From Dokdonella koreensis DS-123 (GTDB lineage Bacteria > Pseudomonadota > Gammaproteobacteria > Xanthomonadales > Rhodanobacteraceae), in assembly GCF_001632775.1 (NCBI RefSeq), contig NZ_CP015249.1, positions 2,522,686 through 2,586,685 on the forward strand: a stretch of DNA of 64,000 nucleotides. Direction: 5' to 3'. Made by a program: the position numbers and the translations under genes. Shown here piece by piece: positions 45,544 to 54,067 of this stretch; position 1 is the first letter of the stretch, and the number at the start of each line of letters is the position of its first letter. Under the pieces are notes generated by a model. It searched no databases and was not told the DNA's origin. It was given only the letters and a program-made list of their open reading frames with translations.

Positions 45544-46962
45544 ATGCACCTGCCCCTCCATCGCCGTACCGGCCGGATCGCCGTCCCGGTACTGGCCGCC
45601 CTGGCCCTGACCGCCTGCGGCGCGATCGTGCGCACGCCGTACGTGCGCCCCGAGGTCGCGACGCCCGCCGCGTGGACGAGCGTGCCGGATGCGACGGCAT
45701 CCGCTGTCGACGCCTGGTGGCGCGGCTTCGGCGACGCCGAGCTCGACCGCGTGATCGACGCGGTGCTCGCGCGCAACAACGACCTGGCCACGGCGACGGT
45801 CCGCCTGCGGCGCGCGCGGCTGCAGGCGGACCTGGCGCGCAACGCCCTGGTCCCGTCGGTCAGCGCCAGCGTCGGCTCCAACCTCAGCCAGGACCTGCGA
45901 CACGGCGGACCGTCCTCGCGCTCGAACTCCGCGTCGCTGTCGGCCAGCTACGAGGTGGACCTGTGGGGCCGCCTGGGCAGCCAGCGCGACGCCGCGGCCT
46001 GGGAAGCGGAAGCGACGGCACAGGACCGCGAGGCCACCGCGATCGCGCTGGTCGGCACCACCGCCGGGCTCTACTGGCAGCTGGCGTATCTCAGCCAGCG
46101 TCTGGCCACCAGCGAGATGAGCATCGCGGTGGCGCGGCAGACGCTGGACTTCGTGCGCGTGCAGTACCGCGCCGGCGCGGTGTCCGCGCTCGAGGTCAGC
46201 GACGCCGAGCAGAACCTGGCCAGCCAGGAGGCCAGCCACGCCAGCCTGCTGCAGCAGCGCGTGGAGACGCGCAACGCGTTCGCGATCCTGTTCGACCGGC
46301 CGCCCGGCGACATCGAGGTCGATCCGAGGGAGCTGCCGGACGGCGAGCTGCCCGCGATCGACGCCGGCCTGCCGTCGGAACTGCTGGCGCGCCGGCCCGA
46401 CCTGCGCGCCGCGGAGCTGCGCCTGCGCGCGAGCCTGGCCGGCACCGACGCCGTCCGCGCGAGCTACTACCCGCGGCTGAGCCTCACCGGCAGCGCCGGC
46501 AGCTCCAGCACGTCCCTGGTCGACGTGCTGAAGAACCCGGTCGGAACGCTCGGCGCCGGGCTGGCGCTGCCGTTCCTGCAGTTCAACCAGATGCGCCTCG
46601 ACACGCAGGTGTCCGAGGCGCAGTACGAGGAGGCCGTCATCGGCTTCCGCCAGACGCTCTACCAGGCCTACGCCGATGTCGACAACGCGCTGGCGGCACG
46701 CCTGGCGCAGGCCGAGCGCGGCCGGCTGCTGGAGGCGTCCCTGGTCGCCGCACTCACGTCCGAGCGCCTCTACGAGGTCCGCTACAAGGCCGGCGCGATC
46801 GCGCTGCGGTCGTGGCTGGACGCGCAGGAGCGGCGGCGCGCCGCCGAGATCGCGCTGGCCGAGAACCGGCTGGCGCGCCTCAACAACCAGGTGCTGATCT
46901 ACCAGTCGCTCGGCGGCGACACGACGGTCGCTGCGCGGCTGGCGGCGGGCGACGCCGGCTGA
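45544..46962 (+). CDS. TolC/NodT-family outer-membrane efflux lipoprotein
   Basis: A 472-residue outer-membrane factor. The ATG at 45544 has GGAG 8 nt upstream, just past the right end of element 2, and starts a lipoprotein signal (VLAALALTAC). Two OEP repeats with long helices are visible (DAELDRVIDAVLARNNDLA, RLRASLAGTDAVRASYYPRL), plus the NodT hallmarks WWRGFGD and ELLARRPDLRAAE. It provides the outer-membrane exit duct for the MacA/MacB pump. Despite the inserted element the three genes remain in order and intact. Confidence 0.92.
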   Translation: MHLPLHRRTGRIAVPVLAALALTACGAIVRTPYVRPEVATPAAWTSVPDATASAVDAWWRGFGDAELDRVIDAVLARNNDLATATVRLRRARLQADLARNALVPSVSASVGSNLSQDLRHGGPSSRSNSASLSASYEVDLWGRLGSQRDAAAWEAEATAQDREATAIALVGTTAGLYWQLAYLSQRLATSEMSIAVARQTLDFVRVQYRAGAVSALEVSDAEQNLASQEASHASLLQQRVETRNAFAILFDRPPGDIEVDPRELPDGELPAIDAGLPSELLARRPDLRAAELRLRASLAGTDAVRASYYPRLSLTGSAGSSSTSLVDVLKNPVGTLGAGLALPFLQFNQMRLDTQVSEAQYEEAVIGFRQTLYQAYADVDNALAARLAQAERGRLLEASLVAALTSERLYEVRYKAGAIALRSWLDAQERRRAAEIALAENRLARLNNQVLIYQSLGGDTTVAARLAAGDAG

Positions 46963-47010
46963 TGCCGTAAGCTTGGCGCCTTCGTCCCTGCCGCCGAGAC
47001 GACCGGCCCG

Positions 47011-47574
47011 ATGTCCGTCGCCGCACCCGATCCTCCTGTCCGCTGCGACACGCAGGCGCGGCGCGCCGTCGTGCAGGAGGCCCGGCGGCTCGGCGTGCCG
47101 GCCGACTACGGGCGCCGGCGCGGGCTGTCGATCGTCCGCGAGCCACGCCACCTGAGCTTCATCGGCATCGACGTCCACGGCCGCCCGCAGTGGCTGGCGC
47201 CGGCCGCCGCGCGCGCCTGGCGGCGCATGGCGGCCGCGGCGGTCGCCGACGGCGTCGTGTTGCAGGTGGTCTCGGCGTTCCGCTCGGCCGATTACCAGCT
47301 CGGGATCCTGCGGCGCAAGCTCGAACGCGGCCTGGGCATCGAGGAGATCCTGCGCGTCAGCGCGGCGCCCGGCTACAGCGAACACCACTCCGGCCGCGTG
47401 CTGGACCTGACGACGCCCGGCTATCCGGCGCTGGAGGAGGCCTTCGAGGCCTCACCGGCCTTCGCCTGGCTGCGCGGCCATGCCGGCCGGTACGGATTCA
47501 CGATGTCCTATCCGCGCGGCAACCGGCACGGCATCGCCTACGAGCCCTGGCACTGGTGCTGGCGACGCCCGTGA
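47011..47574 (+). CDS. VanY/LD-carboxypeptidase-like zinc peptidase
   Basis: A 187-residue protein of the D-alanyl-D-alanine carboxypeptidase (VanY, M15B) family. The motifs are SAFRSADYQLGI, the zinc-binding SEHHSGRVLDL (His and Asp ligands) and the final EPWHW with the third ligand. No signal peptide is evident, so it either acts in the cytoplasm on recycled muropeptides or is exported by another route. It follows the TolC-type gene by 48 nt on the same strand and converges with the methyltransferase gene (4-nt gap). Confidence 0.88.
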   Translation: MSVAAPDPPVRCDTQARRAVVQEARRLGVPADYGRRRGLSIVREPRHLSFIGIDVHGRPQWLAPAAARAWRRMAAAAVADGVVLQVVSAFRSADYQLGILRRKLERGLGIEEILRVSAAPGYSEHHSGRVLDLTTPGYPALEEAFEASPAFAWLRGHAGRYGFTMSYPRGNRHGIAYEPWHWCWRRP

Positions 47575-47578
47575 CCGT

Positions 47579-48184
47579 TCAACGCGGCGCCAGCTCCAGC
47601 GCCGCGGCGGTCCGCAGCAGGCGCGGACTGAGGTAGCCGTGCGAGCCGCAGGCCATCAGCCCGGCACCGGCGAACGCGCGGCGATACCAGTCCGGACTGC
47701 GCCGGATGAAGCCCTCGATGTCGCCCTCCGGGTCGTCCGCCGCCGTGAACACCTCGATGAAGGCCAGGCCCTCGAGCAGCTCGGCGAAGCCGGACAGGCC
47801 GCGCTGCAGCTCCGCCGACGGCACGTAGTGCAGCACGTCCGAGCACACGATCAGGTCGAAACGCGTCTCGAAGCGCAGCTCGCCGAGCTGGCCGAAGCGG
47901 GCCAGGCGCAGGTTGCGCGCGCGGCCGTAGCGGGCGACCGCGTACTCGCTCGCGTCCAGGCCCAGGTAGTCGATACCCGGCCGCAGCCGGCGCAGCAGCG
48001 CCCGCCACGCGCCCTCGCCGCAGCCGACGTCCAGCACCGAGCGCAACGGCCGGCCGAGGTAGTACTCGGCCATCGCCACCGCCAGCGCGACCGTGCGCGC
48101 GGTGGCCGCCGGCGAACGCACGCGGCGGGCCGGGTCGCGGTACCAGCGGTCGAAGTAGGTCCGGTCGTAGTGTTTGCCGGTCAT
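47579..48184 (-). CDS. Class I SAM-dependent methyltransferase
   Basis: A 201-residue methyltransferase. The SAM-binding motif I is SVLDVGCGEGAWRALL (~49-64), motif II YLGLDASEYAV with the acidic ribose-binding Asp, and motif IV FDLIVCSDVLHYV. The C-terminal half (GFIRRSPDWYRRAFAGAGL) is the variable substrate domain. It stands alone between a convergent peptidase gene and the divergent PHB depolymerase gene. The methyl acceptor cannot be predicted; small-molecule or lipid substrates are typical for this size. Confidence 0.88.
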   Translation of the reverse strand: MTGKHYDRTYFDRWYRDPARRVRSPAATARTVALAVAMAEYYLGRPLRSVLDVGCGEGAWRALLRRLRPGIDYLGLDASEYAVARYGRARNLRLARFGQLGELRFETRFDLIVCSDVLHYVPSAELQRGLSGFAELLEGLAFIEVFTAADDPEGDIEGFIRRSPDWYRRAFAGAGLMACGSHGYLSPRLLRTAAALELAPR

Positions 48185-48299
48185 TCGTTCCTCGTCATCG
48201 AATCGTTAAATCCGGCCCCGACCATGGTCGCGGCCGCCCGGCCGGGCGATCGTGCTGCAATGCGATAACATCGCCCATCCTTCGCGGAGACCGCTACCC

Positions 48300-49553
48300 A
48301 TGCTGTACCAGATCCACGAGCTGCAGCGCTCGCTCCTGCGCCCCCTGGTCGCGATGTCCGACGCCAACGCGCGGATGCTCTCGGGCCAGGACAGCTGGCT
48401 GTCGAGCCTGCCCGGCGCGCAACGCCTCGCCGCCGGCTGGGAGCTGCTGTACCGGCTGGGCAAGGAGTACGAGAAACCCCAGTTCCGGATCCCGGCGGTG
48501 ACCACGCACGGGCACGAGACGCCGATCTCCGAACAGGTCGCGCTGGCCAAGCCGTTCTGCAACCTGGTCCGGTTCAAGCGCTTCAGCGACGACCCGGAAC
48601 ACCTGGCGGCGATGAAGAAGGACCCCAGCGTCCTGGTCGTCGCGCCGCTGTCGGGCCACCATGCGACCTTGCTGCGCGACACCGTACGCACCTTGCTGCA
48701 GGACCACAAGGTGTACATCACCGACTGGATCGACGCGCGCATGGTGCCGCTGGAGCAGGGCGAATTCCGGCTCGACGACTACGTGGCCTACATCCAGGAC
48801 TTCATCCGCCACATCGGTGCCGAGAAGCTGCACGTGATCTCGGTCTGCCAGCCGACCGTGCCGGTCCTGGCGGCGATCGCGCTGATGGCGGCCGCCGGCG
48901 AGCAGACGCCGCTGACGATGACGATGATGGGCGGCCCGATCGACACGCGCGAAAGCCCGACCAAGGTCAACGACCTGGCCACCACGCAACCGCTGTCGTG
49001 GTTCGAGAACAACGTGATCCACGCCGTGCCGGACAACTACCCGGGCGCCGGGCGCCGCGTCTACCCGGGCTTCCTGCAGCACGCCGGCTTCGTCGCGATG
49101 AACCCGAGCCGGCACCTGATGTCGCACTGGGACTTCTACAAGAACCTGCTGCGCGGCGACCTCGACGACGCCGAATCGCACCGGCGCTTCTACGACGAGT
49201 ACAACGCCGTGCTCGACATGCCGGCCGAGTACTACCTCGACACGATCCGCGTCGTGTTCAAGGAGCACGCGCTGCCGCTCGGCACCTGGAAGGTCGCCGG
49301 CGAGCCGGTGCGCCCGGCGGCGATCCGCACGACCGCGCTGATGACGATCGAAGGCGAGCTCGACGACATTTCCGGCCTGGGCCAGACCGCCGCCGCGCAC
49401 GCGCTGTGCACCGGTATCCCGAAGGCGGCCCACCGCCACATGGAGATCAAGGGCGCCGGCCACTACGGCATCTTCAGCGGGCGGCGCTGGCGCGAGAAGG
49501 TCTACCCCGAGGTGCGCGACTTCATCCGCACCTACGACCGATCCGAAGGCTGA
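48300..49553 (+). CDS. phaZ: Intracellular polyhydroxybutyrate depolymerase
   Basis: A 417-residue protein of the intracellular PHB depolymerase family (PhaZ). Its N-terminus MLYQIHELQRSLLRPL is typical. The catalytic residue is Cys183 in ISVCQPTVPVLAA, the Cys variant of the lipase box used by this family. The TTALMTIEGELDDISG block (acid) and the GAGHYGIFSGRRWREKVYPEV histidine motif complete the triad. GGAG lies 10 nt before the ATG. It mobilises stored PHB to 3-hydroxybutyrate oligomers. The aldo/keto reductase gene follows after 13 nt. No phaC is in the window, as is common. Confidence 0.92.
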   Translation: MLYQIHELQRSLLRPLVAMSDANARMLSGQDSWLSSLPGAQRLAAGWELLYRLGKEYEKPQFRIPAVTTHGHETPISEQVALAKPFCNLVRFKRFSDDPEHLAAMKKDPSVLVVAPLSGHHATLLRDTVRTLLQDHKVYITDWIDARMVPLEQGEFRLDDYVAYIQDFIRHIGAEKLHVISVCQPTVPVLAAIALMAAAGEQTPLTMTMMGGPIDTRESPTKVNDLATTQPLSWFENNVIHAVPDNYPGAGRRVYPGFLQHAGFVAMNPSRHLMSHWDFYKNLLRGDLDDAESHRRFYDEYNAVLDMPAEYYLDTIRVVFKEHALPLGTWKVAGEPVRPAAIRTTALMTIEGELDDISGLGQTAAAHALCTGIPKAAHRHMEIKGAGHYGIFSGRRWREKVYPEVRDFIRTYDRSEG

Positions 49554-49566
49554 GCGCGCGCCGTCC

Positions 49567-50526
49567 GTGTCCGCGGATCCGTTGCCCGTGCGGCCGCTCG
49601 GCCGCTCCGGAATCACGGTCGCGCCGCTGGCGTTCGGCGCCAACGTGTTCGGCTGGAGCGTGGACGCGGCACGGGCCCTGCCGATCCTCGATGCGTTCGT
49701 CGCCCACGGCTTCAACCTGATCGACACCGCCGACGCCTACCCGGCCTGGGTTCCGGGCAACCGCGGCGGCGAGTCCGAGACGATCATCGGCGAGTGGCTC
49801 GCCCGGCGCCGCGTGCGCGACCGCGTCGTCATCGCGACCAAGGTCGCCAAGTGGAGCCGCCATCGCGGCCTGGCGCCGGCCACGATCCGCGCCGCCGCCG
49901 ACGAATCGCTGCAGCGCCTGCGGACCGACCACATCGACCTCTACCAGGCCCACGAGGACGATCCGAACGTGCCGCTGGAGGAGACCCTCGGCGCGTTCTC
50001 GCGGCTGATCGAGCAAGGCAAGGTGCGCGCGATCGGCGCGTCCAACTACAGTGCGCCGCGGCTGGCCGAGGCGCTGGCGACCAGCGCCCGCTACGGCCTG
50101 CCGCGCTACGAGACCGTGCAGCCGGAGTACAACCTCTACGACCGCGCCGGCTACGAGGCCGGGCTCGAACCGCTCGCGCGCGACCACGGCCTCGGCGTGA
50201 TCGGCTACTACGCGCTGGCCAGCGGATTCCTGAGCGGCAAGTACCGCAGCGAAGCCGATCTCGGCCTGAGCCGGGCCCGCGGCGAGCGGGTGCGCCGCTA
50301 CCTCGACGCACGCGGGCTGCGCATCCTCGCGGCGCTCGACACCGTCGCCGCCGCGCAGCGGGCGACGCCGGCCCAGGTCGCGCTGGCCTGGCTGATCGCG
50401 CGCCCGGGCGTCCGCGCGCCGATCGCCAGCGCCACCAGCGTCGCCCAGCTCGACGAACTGGCCGGCGCAGTGCGCCTGGTGCTCTGCGCCGAGGACATCG
50501 CCCGCCTCGACCAGGCCAGCGCCTGA
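49567..50526 (+). CDS. Aldo/keto reductase
   Basis: A 319-residue aldo/keto reductase. The start is GTG 49567, close behind phaZ. It has the barrel motifs GFNLIDTADAYPAW (catalytic Asp and Tyr), VVIATKVAKW (Lys), HIDLYQAHEDDPNVPLEET (where most members have His after QxH) and IGASNYSA, plus the C-terminal NADPH loop PIASATSVAQLDELAG. It reduces aldehydes or ketones with NADPH; members close to this sequence include YajO/Tas-like proteins. Co-transcription with phaZ is possible but a functional link is unproven. Confidence 0.9.
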   Translation: MSADPLPVRPLGRSGITVAPLAFGANVFGWSVDAARALPILDAFVAHGFNLIDTADAYPAWVPGNRGGESETIIGEWLARRRVRDRVVIATKVAKWSRHRGLAPATIRAAADESLQRLRTDHIDLYQAHEDDPNVPLEETLGAFSRLIEQGKVRAIGASNYSAPRLAEALATSARYGLPRYETVQPEYNLYDRAGYEAGLEPLARDHGLGVIGYYALASGFLSGKYRSEADLGLSRARGERVRRYLDARGLRILAALDTVAAAQRATPAQVALAWLIARPGVRAPIASATSVAQLDELAGAVRLVLCAEDIARLDQASA

Positions 50527-50554
50527 CCGCCGCCGGGCGCGCGCTGCCGCGCCA

Positions 50555-50568
50555 TTGACCAGGATCAA
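50555..50568 (+). promoter_or_regulatory. FNR/Anr box upstream of the universal stress gene
   Basis: TTGACCAGGATCAA matches the FNR/Anr consensus TTGAT-N4-ATCAA at nine of ten defined positions. Its centre lies ~68 nt before the ATG at 50629, leaving room for a promoter ~41 nt downstream of the site (class II position). Confidence 0.65.
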
Positions 50569-50628
50569 CGGCGGCGAGCCGCCGTGTTGGGAAGATGCGG
50601 TCCTGCACTTCCCGACCCGGAGCGACCG

Positions 50629-51525
50629 ATGGACGCCAACGACCGTATTGCGCCGCCGCGCGCGATCCTGCTCGCCACCGATCTCGGCAGCCGCTGCGAC
50701 CGTGCGTTCGACCGCGCGGTCCAACTGGCGCGGCACTGGGATGCCGACCTCGTCGCGCTGACCGTCGTCGAGCCGCCGCCGGCGGCACCCGACCCCGGCG
50801 GCGCGGCGGTGCCGTCTTGGCGCCGGCGCGCGACGCCGCTGGAACTGGCGCAGCGCCAGCTGCGGGCGGACGTTGCCGGCGCGGGCGTGCGCGCCAGCGC
50901 CCGCGTCGAGCAGGGCGAGCCCGCCGCGGCGATCCTGCGGGTCGCCGCCGAGACCGGCAGCGGGCTGATCGTCACCGGCCTGGCCCGCGACGAGACGCTC
51001 GGACGCAACGCGATCGGCACGACCGTGGAGCGGCTCGCGCGCCGCGCGCCGGTGCCGCTGCTGGTCGTGCGCAGGCGCGTGCACGGCGCCTACCACCGGA
51101 TCGTTGCCGCCACCGACTTCTCCGGCAGCGCGCGCCACGCATTGCGCACGACGGCCGCCTGGTTCGATCAGTCCCTGCTGGCCCTGCTGCACGCCCACCA
51201 GCCGCCGTTCGCCCACCTCATGGACCGCGCCGCGATGCGCGAGGATTTCCGCGCCGACGCGGTCGAGGACTGCGAGCGCTTCGTCGCCAGCCTCGATCCC
51301 GCGCTACAGGCGCGGCTGGCGAGCTTCGTCGAGTTCGGCGCGCCGGAGGACCTGCTCAACGACTACGCGCTCGACAGCGACAGCCCGCTGGCGGTGCTCG
51401 GTTCGCACGGCCGCAGCGCCCTGTACGACATCCTGATCGGCAGCGTGGCCCGGCGCGTGCTGGAAAGCGCGGTGACCGACGTGCTGCTGGTACCGGAGCC
51501 GAAGGCCGGCCGCGCTGCAGCCTGA
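50629..51525 (+). CDS. Tandem universal stress protein
   Basis: A 298-residue protein made of two UspA domains. Domain 1 begins AILLATDLGSRCDRAFDRA and ends GLIVTGLARDETLGRNAIGTT. Domain 2 begins HRIVAATDFSGSARHALR and ends LAVLGSHGRSALYDILIGSVARRVL. The G-x2-G-x9-G-[S/T] ATP-binding motif is closest to intact in the second domain. GGAG precedes the ATG. The FNR/Anr box upstream suggests induction at low oxygen, as for tandem Usps of Pseudomonas. It stands alone. Confidence 0.9.
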   Translation: MDANDRIAPPRAILLATDLGSRCDRAFDRAVQLARHWDADLVALTVVEPPPAAPDPGGAAVPSWRRRATPLELAQRQLRADVAGAGVRASARVEQGEPAAAILRVAAETGSGLIVTGLARDETLGRNAIGTTVERLARRAPVPLLVVRRRVHGAYHRIVAATDFSGSARHALRTTAAWFDQSLLALLHAHQPPFAHLMDRAAMREDFRADAVEDCERFVASLDPALQARLASFVEFGAPEDLLNDYALDSDSPLAVLGSHGRSALYDILIGSVARRVLESAVTDVLLVPEPKAGRAAA

Positions 51526-51585
51526 GGCTGGAGGCGCGGCTCCCGCTGCCGCACAATCGCGCGGACCTCCTGCCGAGCCCCCGCC

Positions 51586-52494
51586 ATGCGCATGCTTCCG
51601 CTGCTGACCGCCCTCCTGCTGGCTGCGCCGGCAACGGCCGCCGAGACCCCGCCGCCGCGCACGATGCAGCAGGTGATCGCCGACGCCAAGCCGGGCGACT
51701 GGCGCGCGCTGGCGCCGGAGGACACGCTCTACCTGGACCTGCCCGGCGGGCGCGTGGTGATCGAGCTGGCACCGGCGTTCGCGCCGCTGCATGCCGGCAA
51801 CATCCGCACCCTGGTACGGCAGCGCTACTTCGACGGGCTGGCGATCCTGCGCGTCCAGGACAACTTCGTCACCCAGTGGGGCGATCCCGATGCGGAAGAC
51901 GCCGCCAAGGCGCGCAGCCACGGCAAGGCGCTGCGCCGCGTGGCCCCCGAGTTCACGCGCGCCGCCGCGGGCCTGCCGTTCACGCGCCTGCCGGACGGCG
52001 ACGTCTACGCACCGGAAGCAGGCTTCTCCGCCGGCTTCCCGGCGGGCCGCGATCCGGCCTCGGGCCAGGCCTGGCTGGCGCATTGCTACGGCATGGTCGG
52101 CGCCGGCCGCGACAACGCGCCCGACTCGGGAAGCGGCGCGGAACTGTACGTCGTCATCGGCCATGCGCCGCGCCAGCTGGACCGCAATATCGCGCTGGTC
52201 GGCCGCGTGGTGCAGGGCATGGAACTGCTGGCGGCGCTGCCGCGCGGCACCGGGCCGCTGGGCTTCTACGAGAAGCCCGAGCAGCGCCTGGCGATCCGCA
52301 GCGTGCGGCTCGCGGCCGACCTGCCGGAGGACCAGCGCCTGCCGCTGGAAGCGCTGCGCACGGATACCGCGACGTTCACGACCCTGGTCGAGGCGCGCCG
52401 CAACCGCCGCGACGACTGGTACCTGGCCCCCGCCGGCAAGATCGAGCTGTGCAACGTGCCGCTGCCGGTGCGCCGCCGGCCGGACCCAGCCTGA
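51586..52494 (+). CDS. Periplasmic cyclophilin-type peptidyl-prolyl isomerase
   Basis: A 302-residue exported cyclophilin. Signal peptide: [19 protein letters not shown]. The cyclophilin core begins [27 protein letters not shown] and continues [68 protein letters not shown] ~45-residue insertion (~115-160) separates the usual strands. The C-terminal ~60 residues ([21 protein letters not shown]) are an extra segment common in xanthomonad homologues. It helps fold exported proteins by proline isomerisation. Monocistronic, convergent with the glutathione peroxidase gene. Confidence 0.88.
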   Translation: MRMLPLLTALLLAAPATAAETPPPRTMQQVIADAKPGDWRALAPEDTLYLDLPGGRVVIELAPAFAPLHAGNIRTLVRQRYFDGLAILRVQDNFVTQWGDPDAEDAAKARSHGKALRRVAPEFTRAAAGLPFTRLPDGDVYAPEAGFSAGFPAGRDPASGQAWLAHCYGMVGAGRDNAPDSGSGAELYVVIGHAPRQLDRNIALVGRVVQGMELLAALPRGTGPLGFYEKPEQRLAIRSVRLAADLPEDQRLPLEALRTDTATFTTLVEARRNRRDDWYLAPAGKIELCNVPLPVRRRPDPA

Positions 52495-52515
52495 GCCCGG
52501 CGCGGGAGACCGGCC

Positions 52516-52998
52516 TCAGGCCAGCAGCGTCGCGATGTCCTCGCCGATCGCCTGGGGCGTGTCGGTCGGCGCATAGCGCTTGAGCACGCCGCCTTCGCGG
52601 CCGACCAGGAACTTGGTGAAGTTCCACTTGATCGCCTCGGTGCCCAGCACGCCCGGCTGCTCGGCCTTGAGCCAGCGGTAGAGCGGGTGCGTGCCGGCGC
52701 CGTTGACCTCGATCTTCGCGAACAGCGGAAAGCTCACCTCGTAGTTCAAGGTGCAGAAGCTGCGTATCTGCGCCTCGTCGCCGGGTTCCTGGTGGCCGAA
52801 CTGGTCGCAGGGAAACCCGAGCACGACCAGGCCCCGTTCGCGGTAGGTCCGCCAGAGCGCCTCGAGCCCCTCGTACTGCGGCGTGAACCCGCAGCGCGAG
52901 GCGACGTTGACGATCAGCACCAGCTTGCCGGCGTAGCCGGCCAGCGAAACGGTCTCGCCGTCGATCGTGACGGCGCTGAAATCGGCCAGGGTGGTCAT
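52516..52998 (-). CDS. Glutathione/thioredoxin peroxidase (GPx family)
   Basis: A 160-residue GPx-like peroxidase. The start at ATG 52998 is preceded by GGAGGG. The peroxidatic Cys36 lies in NVASRCGFTPQYEGLEALW, Gln in FPCDQFGHQEPG and Trp in IKWNFTKFLV complete the active site. A Cys near FPCDQ is the usual resolving partner in thioredoxin-dependent members. It reduces hydrogen peroxide and organic hydroperoxides in the cytoplasm. The M48 gene lies upstream on the same strand, 56 nt away. Confidence 0.93.
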   Translation of the reverse strand: MTTLADFSAVTIDGETVSLAGYAGKLVLIVNVASRCGFTPQYEGLEALWRTYRERGLVVLGFPCDQFGHQEPGDEAQIRSFCTLNYEVSFPLFAKIEVNGAGTHPLYRWLKAEQPGVLGTEAIKWNFTKFLVGREGGVLKRYAPTDTPQAIGEDIATLLA

Positions 52999-53054
52999 CG
53001 TGTCGCCCTCCATCGTCGACGGAGGCAGCGCCGGCGCGCCACCTCCGCGGTACC

Positions 53055-53948
53055 TCAGCGTGCCGGCGTACTGCAGAAGTGCTGGCGCACCTGCTCGGCC
53101 TCGGGCATCCAGGCGTTGAGCTGCTGGATGCGCGTGGCTTCGGCCGGATGCGTGGACATGAACTCCGGCGGCTTCTGGTTTCCGAGCGCGGCCATGCGCT
53201 CCCACAGCTTGGGCGCTTCCTGCGGATTGAAGCAGGCCGCCGCCGCCAGCAGCAGGCCGACCTTGTCGGCCTCCGACTCGTGATCGCGCGAGAACGGCAG
53301 CAGCACGCCGTACTGCGCGCCGGCGCCGATCGCCGCCATCACCATGCGCTGCTGCTGCGGGTCCATCTCGCCGACCGACATGCTCGCCGCCATCGTGCCG
53401 ATCTGCACCAGCTTCTGCTGCGCCATGCGCTCGCCGCCGTGGCGCAGCAGCGCGTGGGCGATCTCGTGCCCCATGATCGCCGCCAGGCCGTCGCTGTTCT
53501 TGGCCACCGGGATGATGCCGGTATAGACCGCGATCTTGCCGCCGGGAAGGCAGAACGCGTTGACCTGGTCGGACTCGATCAGGCTGACGTCCCAGTTGAA
53601 CGCGCTCCAGTCGGTCGAGGCCGGGATGTTCGCGGTCTGCGCCAGGTACTGCTCGACCTTCGGCGCCGCCTCGATCAGCCGCTGGGCGATCCCGCGCACT
53701 TGTTGCGGCAGGTCGCCGCTGGTGACCACGCGCGACTGCGACAGGATCTCGCGATAGGACTGCAGGCCCAGCGCGGCCTCCTGCTCGGCGGTGGTGTCGA
53801 TCAGCTGCTTGCGGCCGGTGTAGGAGGCGCTCTGCTGGTGGCTGAAGTAGTAGTAGCCGAGGTAGCCCAGGAACAACAGGATCGGCCAGAACTTGAGGCC
53901 GCGCCGGCGCTGCACGCCGCCTGCCGCACGATCACCGAATGGACCCAT
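53055..53948 (-). CDS. Membrane-anchored M48 metalloprotease
   Basis: A 297-residue protein with a basic N-terminus and one membrane helix (FWPILLFLGYLGYYYF, ~20-36). The zinc motif HEIAH is in AIMGHEIAHALLRHGGE, the third ligand in HESEADKVGLLL, and VNAFCLPGGKIAVYTGI and STHPAEATRIQQL are typical of M48 peptidases of the LoiP/Oma1 kind. It would face the periplasm and take part in outer-membrane or envelope quality control. It is the second M48 gene of the window. It lies 119 nt downstream of the SUMF-like gene on the same strand. Confidence 0.92.
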   Translation of the reverse strand: MGPFGDRAAGGVQRRRGLKFWPILLFLGYLGYYYFSHQQSASYTGRKQLIDTTAEQEAALGLQSYREILSQSRVVTSGDLPQQVRGIAQRLIEAAPKVEQYLAQTANIPASTDWSAFNWDVSLIESDQVNAFCLPGGKIAVYTGIIPVAKNSDGLAAIMGHEIAHALLRHGGERMAQQKLVQIGTMAASMSVGEMDPQQQRMVMAAIGAGAQYGVLLPFSRDHESEADKVGLLLAAAACFNPQEAPKLWERMAALGNQKPPEFMSTHPAEATRIQQLNAWMPEAEQVRQHFCSTPAR

Positions 53949-54067
53949 GGCTGATGCTCCCCGCTCGACGTTGCGCGCAGCATACTGCGGCATCGGGCGC
54001 AGCGCAGCGGGGTCCGGCGGCCGGTTGACCGTTGTTTTCAGCCGGCCGCGGCCGGCGGCTGCCGCCG

